Positions 51,488 to 59,512 of a stretch of 64,000 nucleotides of DNA are shown piece by piece. The DNA lies in the NCBI GenBank assembly GCA_934654835.1, contig CAKUGY010000002.1, positions 157,114-221,113 on the forward strand, given 5' to 3'. The notes beneath the pieces are model-generated. The model did not search any database. It saw nothing but the letters and a program-made list of their open reading frames with translations, and had not been told where the DNA came from. This stretch comes from an uncultured Collinsella sp. Lineage in GTDB: Bacteria; Actinomycetota; Coriobacteriia; Coriobacteriales; Coriobacteriaceae. Numbering within the stretch: the stretch's first letter is position 1; each line of letters opens with the position of its first letter. A program made the position numbers and the translations under genes.

Positions 51488-52348
51488 ATGATAATGGGCA
51501 AGTACGTAATCGTGGTTGAGTCTGGGTCGGATGTGACGCCGGAGCTTTGCGAACGCTATGGCATCGTGCGCGTGCCCATGCATGTCACGATTGGCGACGA
51601 GACCGTCGAGGATGGCTCCATCGATCCGCTCGAGATTTATTCGCGCTGCAACGAGTTTGGCGTAATGCCCAAGACCAGTGGCTGCTCGCCGGCGGATTTT
51701 GCTCATGTATACGATCGCATTCACGCCGAGCAGCCCGACGCGACCATTCTTCACCTTGCGTACTCCGAGGTTACGACCTGTTCGCATCAGTCCTCGAAGA
51801 TCGCCGCCGCGGGTCGCGATTACGTCTTCTCCATGGATACGCGTTTTGTCTCGGTGGGCCAGTCGCTGGTCGCCGTCGAGACCGCCAAGTATATCGAGGC
51901 CCATCCGGACGCAACCGTCGACGAGATCTTTGCTTTTACGAATACCGTCATGGACCGTGTGCTGCTGGGCTTTGTTCCTACCGATCTTGCCTTCCTCAAG
52001 GCCGGCGGCCGCTTGTCCAACGTGGCATTCCTTGGCGCCCATCTGCTCAAGATTAAGCCCTGCATTGAGGTGACGGGCGGCAAGTTTGTGGCAACCAAGA
52101 AGTTCCGCGGCTCTATGCTCAAGTGCGCCCGTGCCTTTATTGACCACATGGTTGCAAAGGGCGAGATCGATTACTCGCATATTGGCCTGGCGTATTCGGT
52201 GGGCCTTTCCGAGGAACTGCGCGCCGATATGGAAGTCTATGCGCATGAGCTGGGCTTTAAGGACGTTACCTGGACTCAGGTCGGCGGCGTCATCTCGAGC
52301 CACTGCGGCCCGACTGCTTTCGGTGCGGTGCTTACGCTTAAGGCGTAA
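51488..52348 (+). CDS. DegV-family fatty-acid-binding protein
   Basis: The 286-residue protein has the DegV pattern: VVESGSDVTPELCERYGI, TSGCSPADF, SSGLS-like CSHQSSKIAA, and FLKAGGRLSNVAFLGAHLLKIKP. DegV/FakB proteins bind fatty acids and can hand them to a FakA kinase for phosphorylation. No fakA gene is adjacent. ATG 51488 begins the conserved region; an in-frame ATG at 51494 is equally possible. Confidence 0.82.
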   Translation: MIMGKYVIVVESGSDVTPELCERYGIVRVPMHVTIGDETVEDGSIDPLEIYSRCNEFGVMPKTSGCSPADFAHVYDRIHAEQPDATILHLAYSEVTTCSHQSSKIAAAGRDYVFSMDTRFVSVGQSLVAVETAKYIEAHPDATVDEIFAFTNTVMDRVLLGFVPTDLAFLKAGGRLSNVAFLGAHLLKIKPCIEVTGGKFVATKKFRGSMLKCARAFIDHMVAKGEIDYSHIGLAYSVGLSEELRADMEVYAHELGFKDVTWTQVGGVISSHCGPTAFGAVLTLKA

Positions 52349-52425
52349 AGGTCGCAGGCGAACGTTCGTCAGCCCGTCCTCTCAACATGAGCTCCTCCGC
52401 TGCGGTAGGGAGTAGATTGAAGCGT

Positions 52426-52474
52426 GCCATTCTGGCCCGAGACGTTTAAACGCAAACGCATGGGCTAGAATGGC
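52426..52474 (+). other. Hairpin immediately upstream of the PFL activase gene
   Basis: GCCATTCTGGCCC and GGGCTAGAATGGC pair, with the palindrome CGTTTAAACG in the loop. It lies 47 bases before the activase ATG and could affect its expression. Confidence 0.4.
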
Positions 52475-52520
52475 TCTGGCATTTATTTGGTTGCATCCAA
52501 GGAGAGGCAAGGTAGCGCGA

Positions 52521-53339
52521 ATGGCAGAAATGACGCTTGAGGGTGTGGACGCTCGTTCCGAAGACTCTGCGTTTGCCCTAGGACGCGTACATTCGATTGA
52601 GACGATGGGAACGGTCGACGGACCCGGCATCCGCTTTGTGGTGTTTGTTCAGGGCTGCCCCATGCGTTGCGCGTATTGCCACAATCCCGATACCTGGTCT
52701 GTTAACGGCGGCACCATGGTGACCGTCGAGCACCTGATGGACGAGTTCCAGAGCAATCATGAGTTCTATCGCAGCGGTGGTATTACGGTGTCCGGCGGCG
52801 AGCCGCTCCTGCAGCCCGCGTTTTTGGCCGACCTGTTCCGCGCCATGCACAATAACCCCGATGGTCGCGTGCATACCTGCCTGGATAGCTGCGGCTATGC
52901 GTTCGATCCCGCGCATCCCGAGAAGTTCGATGCCGTACTCAACGAGACCGATATGGTGCTGCTCGACATTAAGCACGCCGATCCGGTCGAGCATAAAAAG
53001 CTGACGGGCTGCGATCCCGCGCGCATTCTGGCCTTTGGCGACGAGTTGGCGCGCCGCAAGATCAAGGTCGTCATCCGCCATGTGGTAGTGCCGGGTATTA
53101 CCGATACCGTGGAGGAGTGCGAGAAGCTGGGCCGCCTGATCGCCCCGTGGCATAACGTGGTTGGCCTGGAGATGCTGCCGTATCACACGATGGGTATCGT
53201 CAAGTACGAGCAGCTGGGGATTCCCTATAAGCTCGAGGGCGTGCCTCAGATGGATACCGCGCGCATGCCCGAGCTGCGCAACGCCGTCATGACCGGCATG
53301 AAAAAGCGCCGCGCCGAGCTCAAAAACGCCATCGGCTAG
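52521..53339 (+). CDS. pflA: Pyruvate formate-lyase activating enzyme
   Basis: The 272-residue radical-SAM enzyme has the CxxxCxxC motif CPMRCAYC near residue 50, the GGEP motif TVSGGEPLLQP, and the PFL-activase pattern ETMGTVDGPGIRFVVF. It makes the glycyl radical on the PFL radical subunit. It is separated from the PFL genes by degV. ATG 52521 follows AAGG; ATG 52470 is an alternative. Because the radical Gly is on a separate small protein here, the enzyme's recognition of its substrate may differ from E. coli PflA. Confidence 0.9.
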   Translation: MAEMTLEGVDARSEDSAFALGRVHSIETMGTVDGPGIRFVVFVQGCPMRCAYCHNPDTWSVNGGTMVTVEHLMDEFQSNHEFYRSGGITVSGGEPLLQPAFLADLFRAMHNNPDGRVHTCLDSCGYAFDPAHPEKFDAVLNETDMVLLDIKHADPVEHKKLTGCDPARILAFGDELARRKIKVVIRHVVVPGITDTVEECEKLGRLIAPWHNVVGLEMLPYHTMGIVKYEQLGIPYKLEGVPQMDTARMPELRNAVMTGMKKRRAELKNAIG

Positions 53340-53354
53340 CGAGCCATTTTCGCT

Positions 53355-53399
53355 CCCAAGGGCACTCATTGGGGACAGACTTAAATGAGTGCCCCTGGG
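53355..53399. repeat. GGGACA-loop hairpin (copy G)
   Basis: CCCAAGGGCACTCATT pairs with AATGAGTGCCCCTGGG around the loop GGGGACAGACTT. It lies 16 bases after the PFL activase stop. It has the same GGGACA loop as families D and F but a different stem. Confidence 0.65.
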
Positions 53400-53430
53400 C
53401 ACCAAGTTGATTGCCAAAGAGCCCCGTCAA

Positions 53431-53494
53431 GCTGCGGTGGAATAGTTCCTGTTTTTCGGCTTATGCCGCCCAAACAGGAACTATTCCACCGCAA
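53431..53494. repeat. Long inverted repeat, 22-bp arms
   Basis: TGCGGTGGAATAGTTCCTG and the exact complement enclose about 18 bases, in the gap before the beta-lactamase-fold gene. It is REP-like. No second copy was seen in the window. Confidence 0.6.
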
Positions 53495-53654
53495 CTGCGT
53501 TTTGGGCGGAGATGCGCAACAGAATCGTTCTATTTGGATAAGTACGCCTGTGCTTTCTTTAAAGACGCCTTAAACGCTGCTGAATATCTTGGGAAAGAAA
53601 TACCTGCTCGGTATTATGCTGCTCGTATAGAAACGGTAGCAGTCAGGAGACCAC

Positions 53655-54773
53655 GTGCGAAACATCGCATCGCGGGACGAGTATGTGCCGCAGCATGGCA
53701 GCAGATATGAGACGAAGGGCACGTCTTTGCGTGGCCTTGGTGACGCTCGCATCCACGCGGTGAAGATTGCCGCCATTGGAATGCTAACGCTGGCGGTCAT
53801 TATCCTCGGAATTACCGTCAAGACGTACGCATCGGAGCGAATGGCGCACCCAGATGCGTCAACGGTACAGCTGCAAAACGAGAAGGTCTCTGAATCTAAA
53901 GCCACCGCAAGTCAAACCCTGTCGACAGCGAGCCTCAAGACGAGGCTTTCGAAGGCGGACTTTAACGATATTCCCTCAGGCGATACCGTGCAGACCTTCT
54001 CACTGGTTGATGACCAGATCACCGCCCTGGAGGATGAGAGCCTCGCCGCGCTCCAAGACGCCCTTGATCAGGCCCAGGAATTGGGCGATGTGGGCGTGGT
54101 GTTTTACGATCTGTCGAGCGGCAAGGGCGTGACGTATAACGCGGACGCCGAGGTGTACGGTGCGAGTAGCTACAAGGCACTCTATGCGTTGTACATCTGC
54201 GAATCTCTGGTCGAGACGGGCCAGGCCTCACTCGATGATTCCCTTGGCACCTATGGTGGCTACAACATGGGCTGGCAGACGGTGCGCGACCTGATCGAGG
54301 CCGCGGTCGTTAATTCGGACAACGATTCGTTTATTGCGTTACGCGCGGCGTTTGACCGTGTCGGTTACGAGGATTGGATTGTCAGTCTTGGCATCGATTA
54401 CGATACCGCACTCGATCCGATGAGTGATTTTCCCACTTATTGCCCGCGCACCTCGGCCAAGTTGTGGCGCGAGATGAGTGAGTATTTGAGCTGTGATACC
54501 GAGACGTCGCAATGGCTGTCGGGTCTTCTGGCCTCTACGACTCGATCGTTTATCCGCGACGGAATCGCGGACGACCAGGTTTTGGTGCGCAACAAGGCGG
54601 GCTGGATCAGCGAGGGCGACTGCTATTCGACATGCGATGCGGGCCTTATCGACATAGACGGCCGTACGTATGTCATGAGCATTATGACATCGATGCCGTG
54701 GAGCGACCGCTCGAGCGAGCTGGCGGCCGCAATCGCAAAGGCTCTCTTTGATACACGGGCTGCGTTGACTTAG
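53655..54773 (+). CDS. Membrane-anchored serine hydrolase of the beta-lactamase/PBP fold
   Basis: The 372-residue protein has an N-terminal membrane anchor (about residues 36-57, VKIAAIGMLTLAVIILGITV). A class A-like serine hydrolase domain follows, with S171-x-x-K174 (ASSYK), SDN (NSDNDS) and, in place of the usual KTG, a RNKAGW segment. It could be a beta-lactamase or a peptidoglycan-acting peptidase. Activity cannot be predicted with the altered third motif. GTG 53655 follows AGGAG. It lies outside the membrane. Confidence 0.75.
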   Translation: MRNIASRDEYVPQHGSRYETKGTSLRGLGDARIHAVKIAAIGMLTLAVIILGITVKTYASERMAHPDASTVQLQNEKVSESKATASQTLSTASLKTRLSKADFNDIPSGDTVQTFSLVDDQITALEDESLAALQDALDQAQELGDVGVVFYDLSSGKGVTYNADAEVYGASSYKALYALYICESLVETGQASLDDSLGTYGGYNMGWQTVRDLIEAAVVNSDNDSFIALRAAFDRVGYEDWIVSLGIDYDTALDPMSDFPTYCPRTSAKLWREMSEYLSCDTETSQWLSGLLASTTRSFIRDGIADDQVLVRNKAGWISEGDCYSTCDAGLIDIDGRTYVMSIMTSMPWSDRSSELAAAIAKALFDTRAALT

Positions 54774-54851
54774 CGTGTTCGTTTGGCGTGCTCAAACAAA
54801 ATGCTGGTACCATACCGTGGTTGAGAATTTCGTATAGGTTTGGGGAATGGC

Positions 54852-55592
54852 ATGGCTACCATTGCGTTTATCGGTGCGCTCGAAAAAGAGATCATGCAGA
54901 TTAAAGAAGAGCTGAGCGACGTTTGCGAGGCACAGGAGGCTGGTTTGACCGTTGTGAGCGGTGAGCTCGACGGCCTCACGATTGTCGCCACAACGGCGGG
55001 CATGGGCACGGTGAACGCCGCCGCCGCAACACAGCACCTCATCAGTAAATATGCTCCGCAGGCTGTTGTGTTTTCGGGTATCGCGGGCGGTTTGAACCCC
55101 AAGCTCCATATCGACGACGTGGTCATCGGCAAACGCCTGCGCTATCTGGATACCGATACCGCGCTTATCGCCGAGTCCGCACCGGGGCTCGAGGAGTTTG
55201 GCTCGACGCCTGCGCTGGTCGACATTGCCGCCGACGTGCTTGCTGAGCGTGGGTTTATTGATGCTTCGACAAATGCTGCCGCTTCGAACGAGGGCGCCAA
55301 ACAGTTCCTGGTCGGCACGATTGCCACAGGAAACCGCTTTGTGACGGGTGCCGCCATGCGCAACGCTGCTGTCGAGGCGACGCATGCCGATTGCGTTGGC
55401 ATGGAGGGCGCGGCAATTGCCCATGTTGCAACTAAAAATGGTGTCGATTGCCTGGTGCTGCGCGCTATCAGCGATAATTGTGACGAGGCGTACGATGCGA
55501 TTTGCGACCGCGAGTTCGACCTGTTCGAGTATGCCCGTACCGCGAGTGGCATTACGCTCGATATCGTTCGCCGTATCGCTGCTATCTATTAG
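54852..55592 (+). CDS. mtnN: 5'-methylthioadenosine/S-adenosylhomocysteine nucleosidase
   Basis: The 246-residue nucleosidase has the PNP-fold motifs AGMGTVNAAAATQ, VFSGIAGGL, GMEGAAIAHV and the catalytic RAISD. It removes adenine from MTA, SAH or 5'-deoxyadenosine, the last being the by-product of radical-SAM enzymes such as the nearby PFL activase. I chose ATG 54852 because the conserved MATIAFIGALEKE starts there. engB follows after 38 bases. Confidence 0.87.
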   Translation: MATIAFIGALEKEIMQIKEELSDVCEAQEAGLTVVSGELDGLTIVATTAGMGTVNAAAATQHLISKYAPQAVVFSGIAGGLNPKLHIDDVVIGKRLRYLDTDTALIAESAPGLEEFGSTPALVDIAADVLAERGFIDASTNAAASNEGAKQFLVGTIATGNRFVTGAAMRNAAVEATHADCVGMEGAAIAHVATKNGVDCLVLRAISDNCDEAYDAICDREFDLFEYARTASGITLDIVRRIAAIY

Positions 55593-55630
55593 CGCGCTCT
55601 TTTGTAAGAACCTACGACCAAGGAGTGTCC

Positions 55631-56221
55631 ATGGCCGATTCCATTAACTACCAGCTTGCCAAGTTCGTTGCCAGCTACGGCAAGGTTTCGCAGATTCCCG
55701 AGTCCACCTGCCCCGAGGTGAGCTTTGTGGGCCGCTCCAATGTGGGCAAGTCGTCGATTATGAACAAGCTTTTTGGCCGCAAAAACCTCGTCAAGGTTTC
55801 GAGCACGCCGGGCAAGACGAGCAATATCAATTTCTTCGAGGCTGACGACGTGCACTTCGTCGACCTGCCGGGCTATGGTTTCGCCCGTCGTTCCAAGGCC
55901 GAGCGCGACCGCTGGGCCGAGCTTATCGGCGACTTCTTCGACTCCGAGCGCAGCTTTAACCTGGTTGTGTCGCTGGTGGATATTCGTCACGACCCGAGCA
56001 AGCTCGATCATGACATGATCGACTACCTGCAGGGCAACGAATTCAACTTTATCGTCTGCCTCACCAAGGCCGACAAGCTCAGCCGCACCCAGCAGGCCCG
56101 CCAGGCAGCAGCCATCAAAAAGCAGCTCAACGTCCCGGCCGAGAACGTGATCATCACCAGCTCCCAAACCGGCACCGGCATCGACGAACTCAAAAAACGA
56201 ATCGCCGAAGCCTGCCTCTAG
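55631..56221 (+). CDS. engB: Ribosome biogenesis GTPase YihA/YsxC
   Basis: The 196-residue GTPase has G1 GRSNVGKSS, G2 STPGKTSNINFF, G3 VDLPGYGFA, G4 TKADK and a late SSQTG. It takes part in late assembly of the large ribosomal subunit. AGGAG precedes the ATG. The gap from the nucleosidase gene is 38 bases, so they are probably co-transcribed, ending at the terminator at 56260. Confidence 0.9.
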   Translation: MADSINYQLAKFVASYGKVSQIPESTCPEVSFVGRSNVGKSSIMNKLFGRKNLVKVSSTPGKTSNINFFEADDVHFVDLPGYGFARRSKAERDRWAELIGDFFDSERSFNLVVSLVDIRHDPSKLDHDMIDYLQGNEFNFIVCLTKADKLSRTQQARQAAAIKKQLNVPAENVIITSSQTGTGIDELKKRIAEACL

Positions 56222-56259
56222 GAAGCATTCCTGTCTGATAAATACATCAGTAAATTCAA

Positions 56260-56308
56260 ATCACCCTAGCGATAGCTGATAACAGACTGTCGCTAGGGTG
56301 ATATTTTG
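56260..56308 (+). terminator. Intrinsic terminator after engB
   Basis: ATCACCCTAGCGA pairs with TCGCTAGGGTGAT over a loop of about 20 bases and is followed by ATTTTG. It lies 39 bases after the stop. Confidence 0.75.
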
Positions 56309-56369
56309 TATGGAAGCAGCATCGAGTGCTATCGATTCAGCGATTTAATAACGGGGGGAGGTTGATTAA

Positions 56370-57068
56370 ATGATCCAGGAATTAACGGATTGTGGACCGA
56401 GCAAGACTTATCCCGTCTATTATCTTGAGGACGCAATGAACAACCTTGGCGATTGTTTCGACTATGCCGTGAATGACTATGGAACTGAAGGAATAAAAGT
56501 CGCGGAACTCTTTTGTTTGAGCGGCGTGGCTCGCGAGTTTGAGCGTGGCAATGCATGGGTTGTAGCAGGGAAATCGGGCGTTGAGCTGTTTGCGCTTATT
56601 GCTGAAAGGTCAGGCTATCAAGCGGGATCGATGCCAGACCGCACCTACCGATTTGAGAAGACACCGGAATACTGGACGGGTTGGATACTGGCATATTTGC
56701 AGTGGCGTTTAGGAGAATCCTTTGAAGATCTACTGCATATCGTTCCGTTTGATGTGCTGCGCAATATGTACTATCCCTGGCATGAAGCGTCGGAAGAGCG
56801 TGTGGCACGCCTTGTTTGCAATATGGCGAAGAAAACGCCTCGTCAAACCAAGCTAGCTCTAGCAAGAAAGAAGCTTAAGAAAACCCAACAAGACCTAGCA
56901 TACGAATCGGGTGTGTCACTCCGCTCAATCCAAATGTACGAGCAGCGCCAGAGAAACATCAATGAAGCTTCGGTAACAAGCGTAAGAGCCATGGCAAAAG
57001 CCCTCCACTGCAACATCGAAGACCTCCTAGAACCAGTCTTTGAATACAAAGAAACCAGCGCCGCCTAA
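56370..57068 (+). CDS. XRE-family regulator with N-terminal sensor-like domain
   Basis: The 232-residue protein has a C-terminal Cro/C1-type helix-turn-helix (about residues 160-222, KKTQQDLAYESGVSLRSIQMYEQRQRN). The ~140-residue N-terminal domain (LEDAMNNLGDCFDYAVNDYG..., FERGNAWVVAGKSGVELF) occurs in Firmicutes proteins near toxin-like genes; the exact family is not certain. GGGGGGAGG precedes the ATG. Base composition is lower in GC than surrounding core genes. It borders the AT-rich insert. Confidence 0.75.
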   Translation: MIQELTDCGPSKTYPVYYLEDAMNNLGDCFDYAVNDYGTEGIKVAELFCLSGVAREFERGNAWVVAGKSGVELFALIAERSGYQAGSMPDRTYRFEKTPEYWTGWILAYLQWRLGESFEDLLHIVPFDVLRNMYYPWHEASEERVARLVCNMAKKTPRQTKLALARKKLKKTQQDLAYESGVSLRSIQMYEQRQRNINEASVTSVRAMAKALHCNIEDLLEPVFEYKETSAA

Positions 57069-57090
57069 ACCGAACACGCAGCCGAAGCCC

Positions 57091-57138
57091 GCTTCTAGGG
57101 CGTGCTCCACCCCAGTAAGAGCCCCTACCAATAAAAAG
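57091..57138. repeat. Left 48-bp direct repeat of the AT-rich insert
   Basis: The 48-base block matches 58166-58213 at 39 of 48 positions in direct orientation, with the shared end ACCAATAAAAAG. The two copies bracket about 1.1 kb with the secreted protein and small membrane protein. They could mark an insertion or be a repeat used in recombination. Confidence 0.6.
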
Positions 57139-57210
57139 CGGCTAAAAGGGCCGAAGCCGTATGAATGGCATTGCGACTTCCAAATGGGTTGACTGCTGCT
57201 TGAAAAGCCG

Positions 57211-57238
57211 CAGAAATAGGGGCCGGCTTAACGGCCCC
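57211..57238 (-). terminator. Terminator of the small secreted/membrane pair
   Basis: Read on the minus strand, GGGGCCG pairs with CGGCCCC and is followed by TATTTCT, 35 bases after the 34-residue ORF. Confidence 0.5.
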
Positions 57239-57272
57239 AAGCATCGCATAAATGGTATATACGTTTTATCAA

Positions 57273-57377
57273 CTATTTCTTGTTTTTAAACCATTTGCAG
57301 ATACGCCAAATAACCACTCCGATGAGAATCAAAACGAGAGCGATCGTAATGTCTGAGCGTGCAGGAATAGGAATCAT
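57273..57377 (-). CDS. 34-residue single-helix membrane protein
   Basis: A 34-codon frame starts at ATG 57377 (24 bases after the secreted-protein gene) and encodes a polar start, one hydrophobic helix (ITIALVLILIGVVIWRI) and a basic tail (CKWFKNKK). This is a typical small membrane protein. The ribosome site is weak (GAGAA). It forms a likely two-gene unit with the secreted protein upstream. Confidence 0.5.
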   Translation of the reverse strand: MIPIPARSDITIALVLILIGVVIWRICKWFKNKK

Positions 57378-57401
57378 CGGATATTCTCAATCGTTGTAAA
57401 T

Positions 57402-57917
57402 CTAGTTTGCATAAGTGTGGAGCGTGCTGCCTTCCATGGTTGCTTGCAACACGGCGATACCGGACGCCATTCCCATCGATTCATAATTGAGTCGATATGT
57501 CGCCTGTTTCGAGTTCCATATAAAGGACTCGTTTGTTACCGTACAGCCGACAGTCGTATAGTTTTGTCCCCAAGCACTGGTAATAAGCGAGTTCGCTATC
57601 CTGATTTTGAATTCACGATAAATAAAAGGGCTGTTGTAATAGATAGTCCAAGTTCCAGTCGCATTTTTGTAGTAACTGTCCCATATCAGGCTGGGCTCAT
57701 TGGTTTTTTTAATGCCTATTACTGCAACGGTCCCATCCTCAAGCTTGATTTGATGAGACTGCTCGGGACCTTTTGTTAAATCAAAATCTTGGGTTGCGCC
57801 AGTAATTGCGACAGCATTGCTTTCTGCAGCATAAGCACTCGAAATGTTAAATGAGAAACATATCGGTAGTATCAAAAGTATTGAGAGGAAGAACGAAGCT
57901 TTGAGTGTGCGTAACAC
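57402..57917 (-). CDS. Small secreted protein, DUF5626-like
   Basis: The ~171-residue protein has a signal peptide (LKASFFLSILLILPICFSFNIS with AYAAES cleavage region) followed by a small beta-rich domain. Segments such as TWTIYYNS, ANSLITSAW and SKQATYRLNYESMGMASGIAV resemble DUF5626-type secreted proteins of Firmicutes; that is pattern recognition. It is markedly AT-rich compared with the window. I chose GTG 57917 with GGAGG 8 bases upstream. Function unknown; the adjacent 34-residue membrane protein may act with it. Confidence 0.6.
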   Translation of the reverse strand: MLRTLKASFFLSILLILPICFSFNISSAYAAESNAVAITGATQDFDLTKGPEQSHQIKLEDGTVAVIGIKKTNEPSLIWDSYYKNATGTWTIYYNSPFIYREFKIRIANSLITSAWGQNYTTVGCTVTNESFIWNSKQATYRLNYESMGMASGIAVLQATMEGSTLHTYAN

Positions 57918-58165
57918 TTTGACCACCTCCGTGCTGCGATGCTTTATTAAATAATAGCATAGATAAACAGTTTATAGTTAGTTGCATTTACGCAATGCAA
58001 CTTGTACGGTTTCGTACGGGTTTCGCCCGCAGGGAGATTGGCCTTGCGAACAACATGCAACCTAAAATACGATGGGCCTCCCGCACAAAAGAATCCGTGT
58101 CAGCAAAGTGCGGAATTCTGCCATAAGCTATATCCTGTGGGCGGTTGAGCGCATTGTTAAGGTTT

Positions 58166-58213
58166 GCCTCTAGTAAGTGCCCCTTCCCAGCAAGAGCCCC
58201 CACCAATAAAAAG
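58166..58213. repeat. Right 48-bp direct repeat of the AT-rich insert
   Basis: It is the partner of 57091-57138. A 219-base open frame overlaps it on the minus strand but has no recognisable product. Between 57918 and 58427 I see no supportable gene. Confidence 0.6.
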
Positions 58214-58281
58214 CCAAACCATCAGCCCGGCGACTTTCCAGAGCGTAGGTCCCTGTAGCCGCCGCGAGCGAAGTTAACGTA

Positions 58282-58406
58282 GGGGAGGCCAGAGGCTTTG
58301 CTCCCAAATCTTTCCGCAGGACGGCAGGACCCCCGCCGCACGAAGTGCGCAGCGGGGGTCCTGCCATGTCCGAGGACGATTTGGGAGCAAAGCCTCTGGC
58401 CTCCCC
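58282..58406 (-). repeat. Family A nested hairpin (copy A3)
   Basis: Read on the minus strand, it has CGTCCTCGGACATG and then CGTCCTGCGGAAAG inside arms starting GGGGAGGCCAGAGGCTTTGC. The inner stem is GGCAGGACCCCCGC. An extra outer pairing (CTGTAGCCGCCGC at 58252 with 58421-58433) overlaps the thrB stop. It follows thrB in the same orientation. Confidence 0.8.
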
Positions 58407-58427
58407 GGCGGGTATACGGGGCGGCGG

Positions 58428-59309
58428 CTACAGGTATTCGATCTGGGCGCCCTCGGTGTCGCACGTGAGGATGTGCGTCTCGCACTTGGGGAACTGCTCG
58501 CGCAGCTTGACCTGCAGGAACTTGGCCACGATGGTATCGTCGGTCACGGCCATGAGGGTCGATCCCGAGCCACTGATCCAGATGGTCTTGGCGCCGCCGT
58601 TGAGGCAGGTGTCGCGCACGGCGTTGTAGTCGGGGATCAGGCGGCGACGATAGGGCTCCTGAATGCGGTCGTCGTTGGCGGCGGCAATCAGGTCCAGGTC
58701 GCCGGTCTCCAGGCCGCGCGTCATGCCGGCGATTCGGCCCATCTGCCACACGGCGGTGGAGAGCGGAATCTCCTGCGGCACGACCTTGCGCGCCTCGCTG
58801 GTGTGCACCTCGTAGGGCGGAATCACGGTAATAAAACGCAGCTTGTCGCTTACCTCGTAGCGCAGGCACTGGGGTAGCGAGTCGGTCGGCGTAAAGGAGC
58901 AGACGGCGCCGCCCAGGATAGCGGGGGCAACGTTATCGGGATGGCCCTCGACCTCGGTGGCGATGCGGACAAGTTCGGCGCGATCGACAGTGTGGCCCGT
59001 CAGCGCGGCGGCAGCCATGATGCCGGCGACGACGCAGGTGGAGCTGGAGCCCAGGCCGCGGGCGACGGGCACGTCGGTCTGGATGTCGATGGCGACGGGG
59101 AAGGCCGGCTCGCCCCATGCAGCCAGTGCATCCACGAAGCTCACGTAGACCAGGTTGTTCTCGTTTTGGAACTCTTCGGGGCAGCCCGTGATGGTGAGCT
59201 TGTCGGCGCGCTCGAAGGTGAAGTGCGAGTAGAGGCTGACGGCCATGCCGAGGGTGTCATAACCAATACCCAGATTGGCGCTTGTGGCGGGTACGGTGAT
59301 TTTGATCAT
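58428..59309 (-). CDS. thrB: Homoserine kinase
   Basis: The 293-residue GHMP kinase has the N-terminal VPATSANLGIGYDTLGMAVSLY, the ATP loop VARGLGSSST near residue 90, and C-terminal ISGSGSTLMAV. It phosphorylates homoserine for threonine synthesis. AGGAGG precedes ATG 59309. thrC lies upstream on the same strand, with a terminator and a nested hairpin between them. Confidence 0.92.
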   Translation of the reverse strand: MIKITVPATSANLGIGYDTLGMAVSLYSHFTFERADKLTITGCPEEFQNENNLVYVSFVDALAAWGEPAFPVAIDIQTDVPVARGLGSSSTCVVAGIMAAAALTGHTVDRAELVRIATEVEGHPDNVAPAILGGAVCSFTPTDSLPQCLRYEVSDKLRFITVIPPYEVHTSEARKVVPQEIPLSTAVWQMGRIAGMTRGLETGDLDLIAAANDDRIQEPYRRRLIPDYNAVRDTCLNGGAKTIWISGSGSTLMAVTDDTIVAKFLQVKLREQFPKCETHILTCDTEGAQIEYL

Positions 59310-59323
59310 GTGGGTCCTCCTGG

Positions 59324-59435
59324 GCGGGTCTGGCCGTTTAGTTCGCTGCTCGGGCAGTCCTGGCTCGCTCGGAAAGCACATTAAGTGCTTTCCGGCTCGT
59401 GCGGAACTCGCGACGAACTAAACGGCCAGACCCGC
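59324..59435 (-). repeat. Nested hairpin between thrC and thrB
   Basis: GCGGGTCTGGCCGTTTAGTTC pairs with its complement (22 bases); an inner hairpin CGGAAAGCAC / GTGCTTTCCG sits inside. The architecture is that of families A and B but the internal sequence differs (GCGAGTTCCGCACGAGC and GAGCCAGGACTGCCCGAGC, minus strand). It may be a third family. Confidence 0.65.
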
Positions 59436-59470
59436 TCGCATGTTCGTCATCATCCCGGGGGTTATCTGAT

Positions 59471-59500
59471 GAAAGAAAGTGCGCCGGCTTTCGCCGGCGC
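59471..59500 (-). terminator. Terminator after thrC
   Basis: On the minus strand GCGCCGGCGAAAGCCGGCGC forms a stem-loop followed by ACTTTCTTTC. It is 13 bases past the thrC stop and is probably partial, letting some transcription reach thrB. Confidence 0.6.
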
Positions 59501-59512
59501 TTAATAAGGGAT

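Noticed and set aside
57988..58206. 72-codon minus-strand frame near the right direct repeat
   Set aside because: It starts inside the direct repeat at a TTG, has no ribosome site and no recognisable product.
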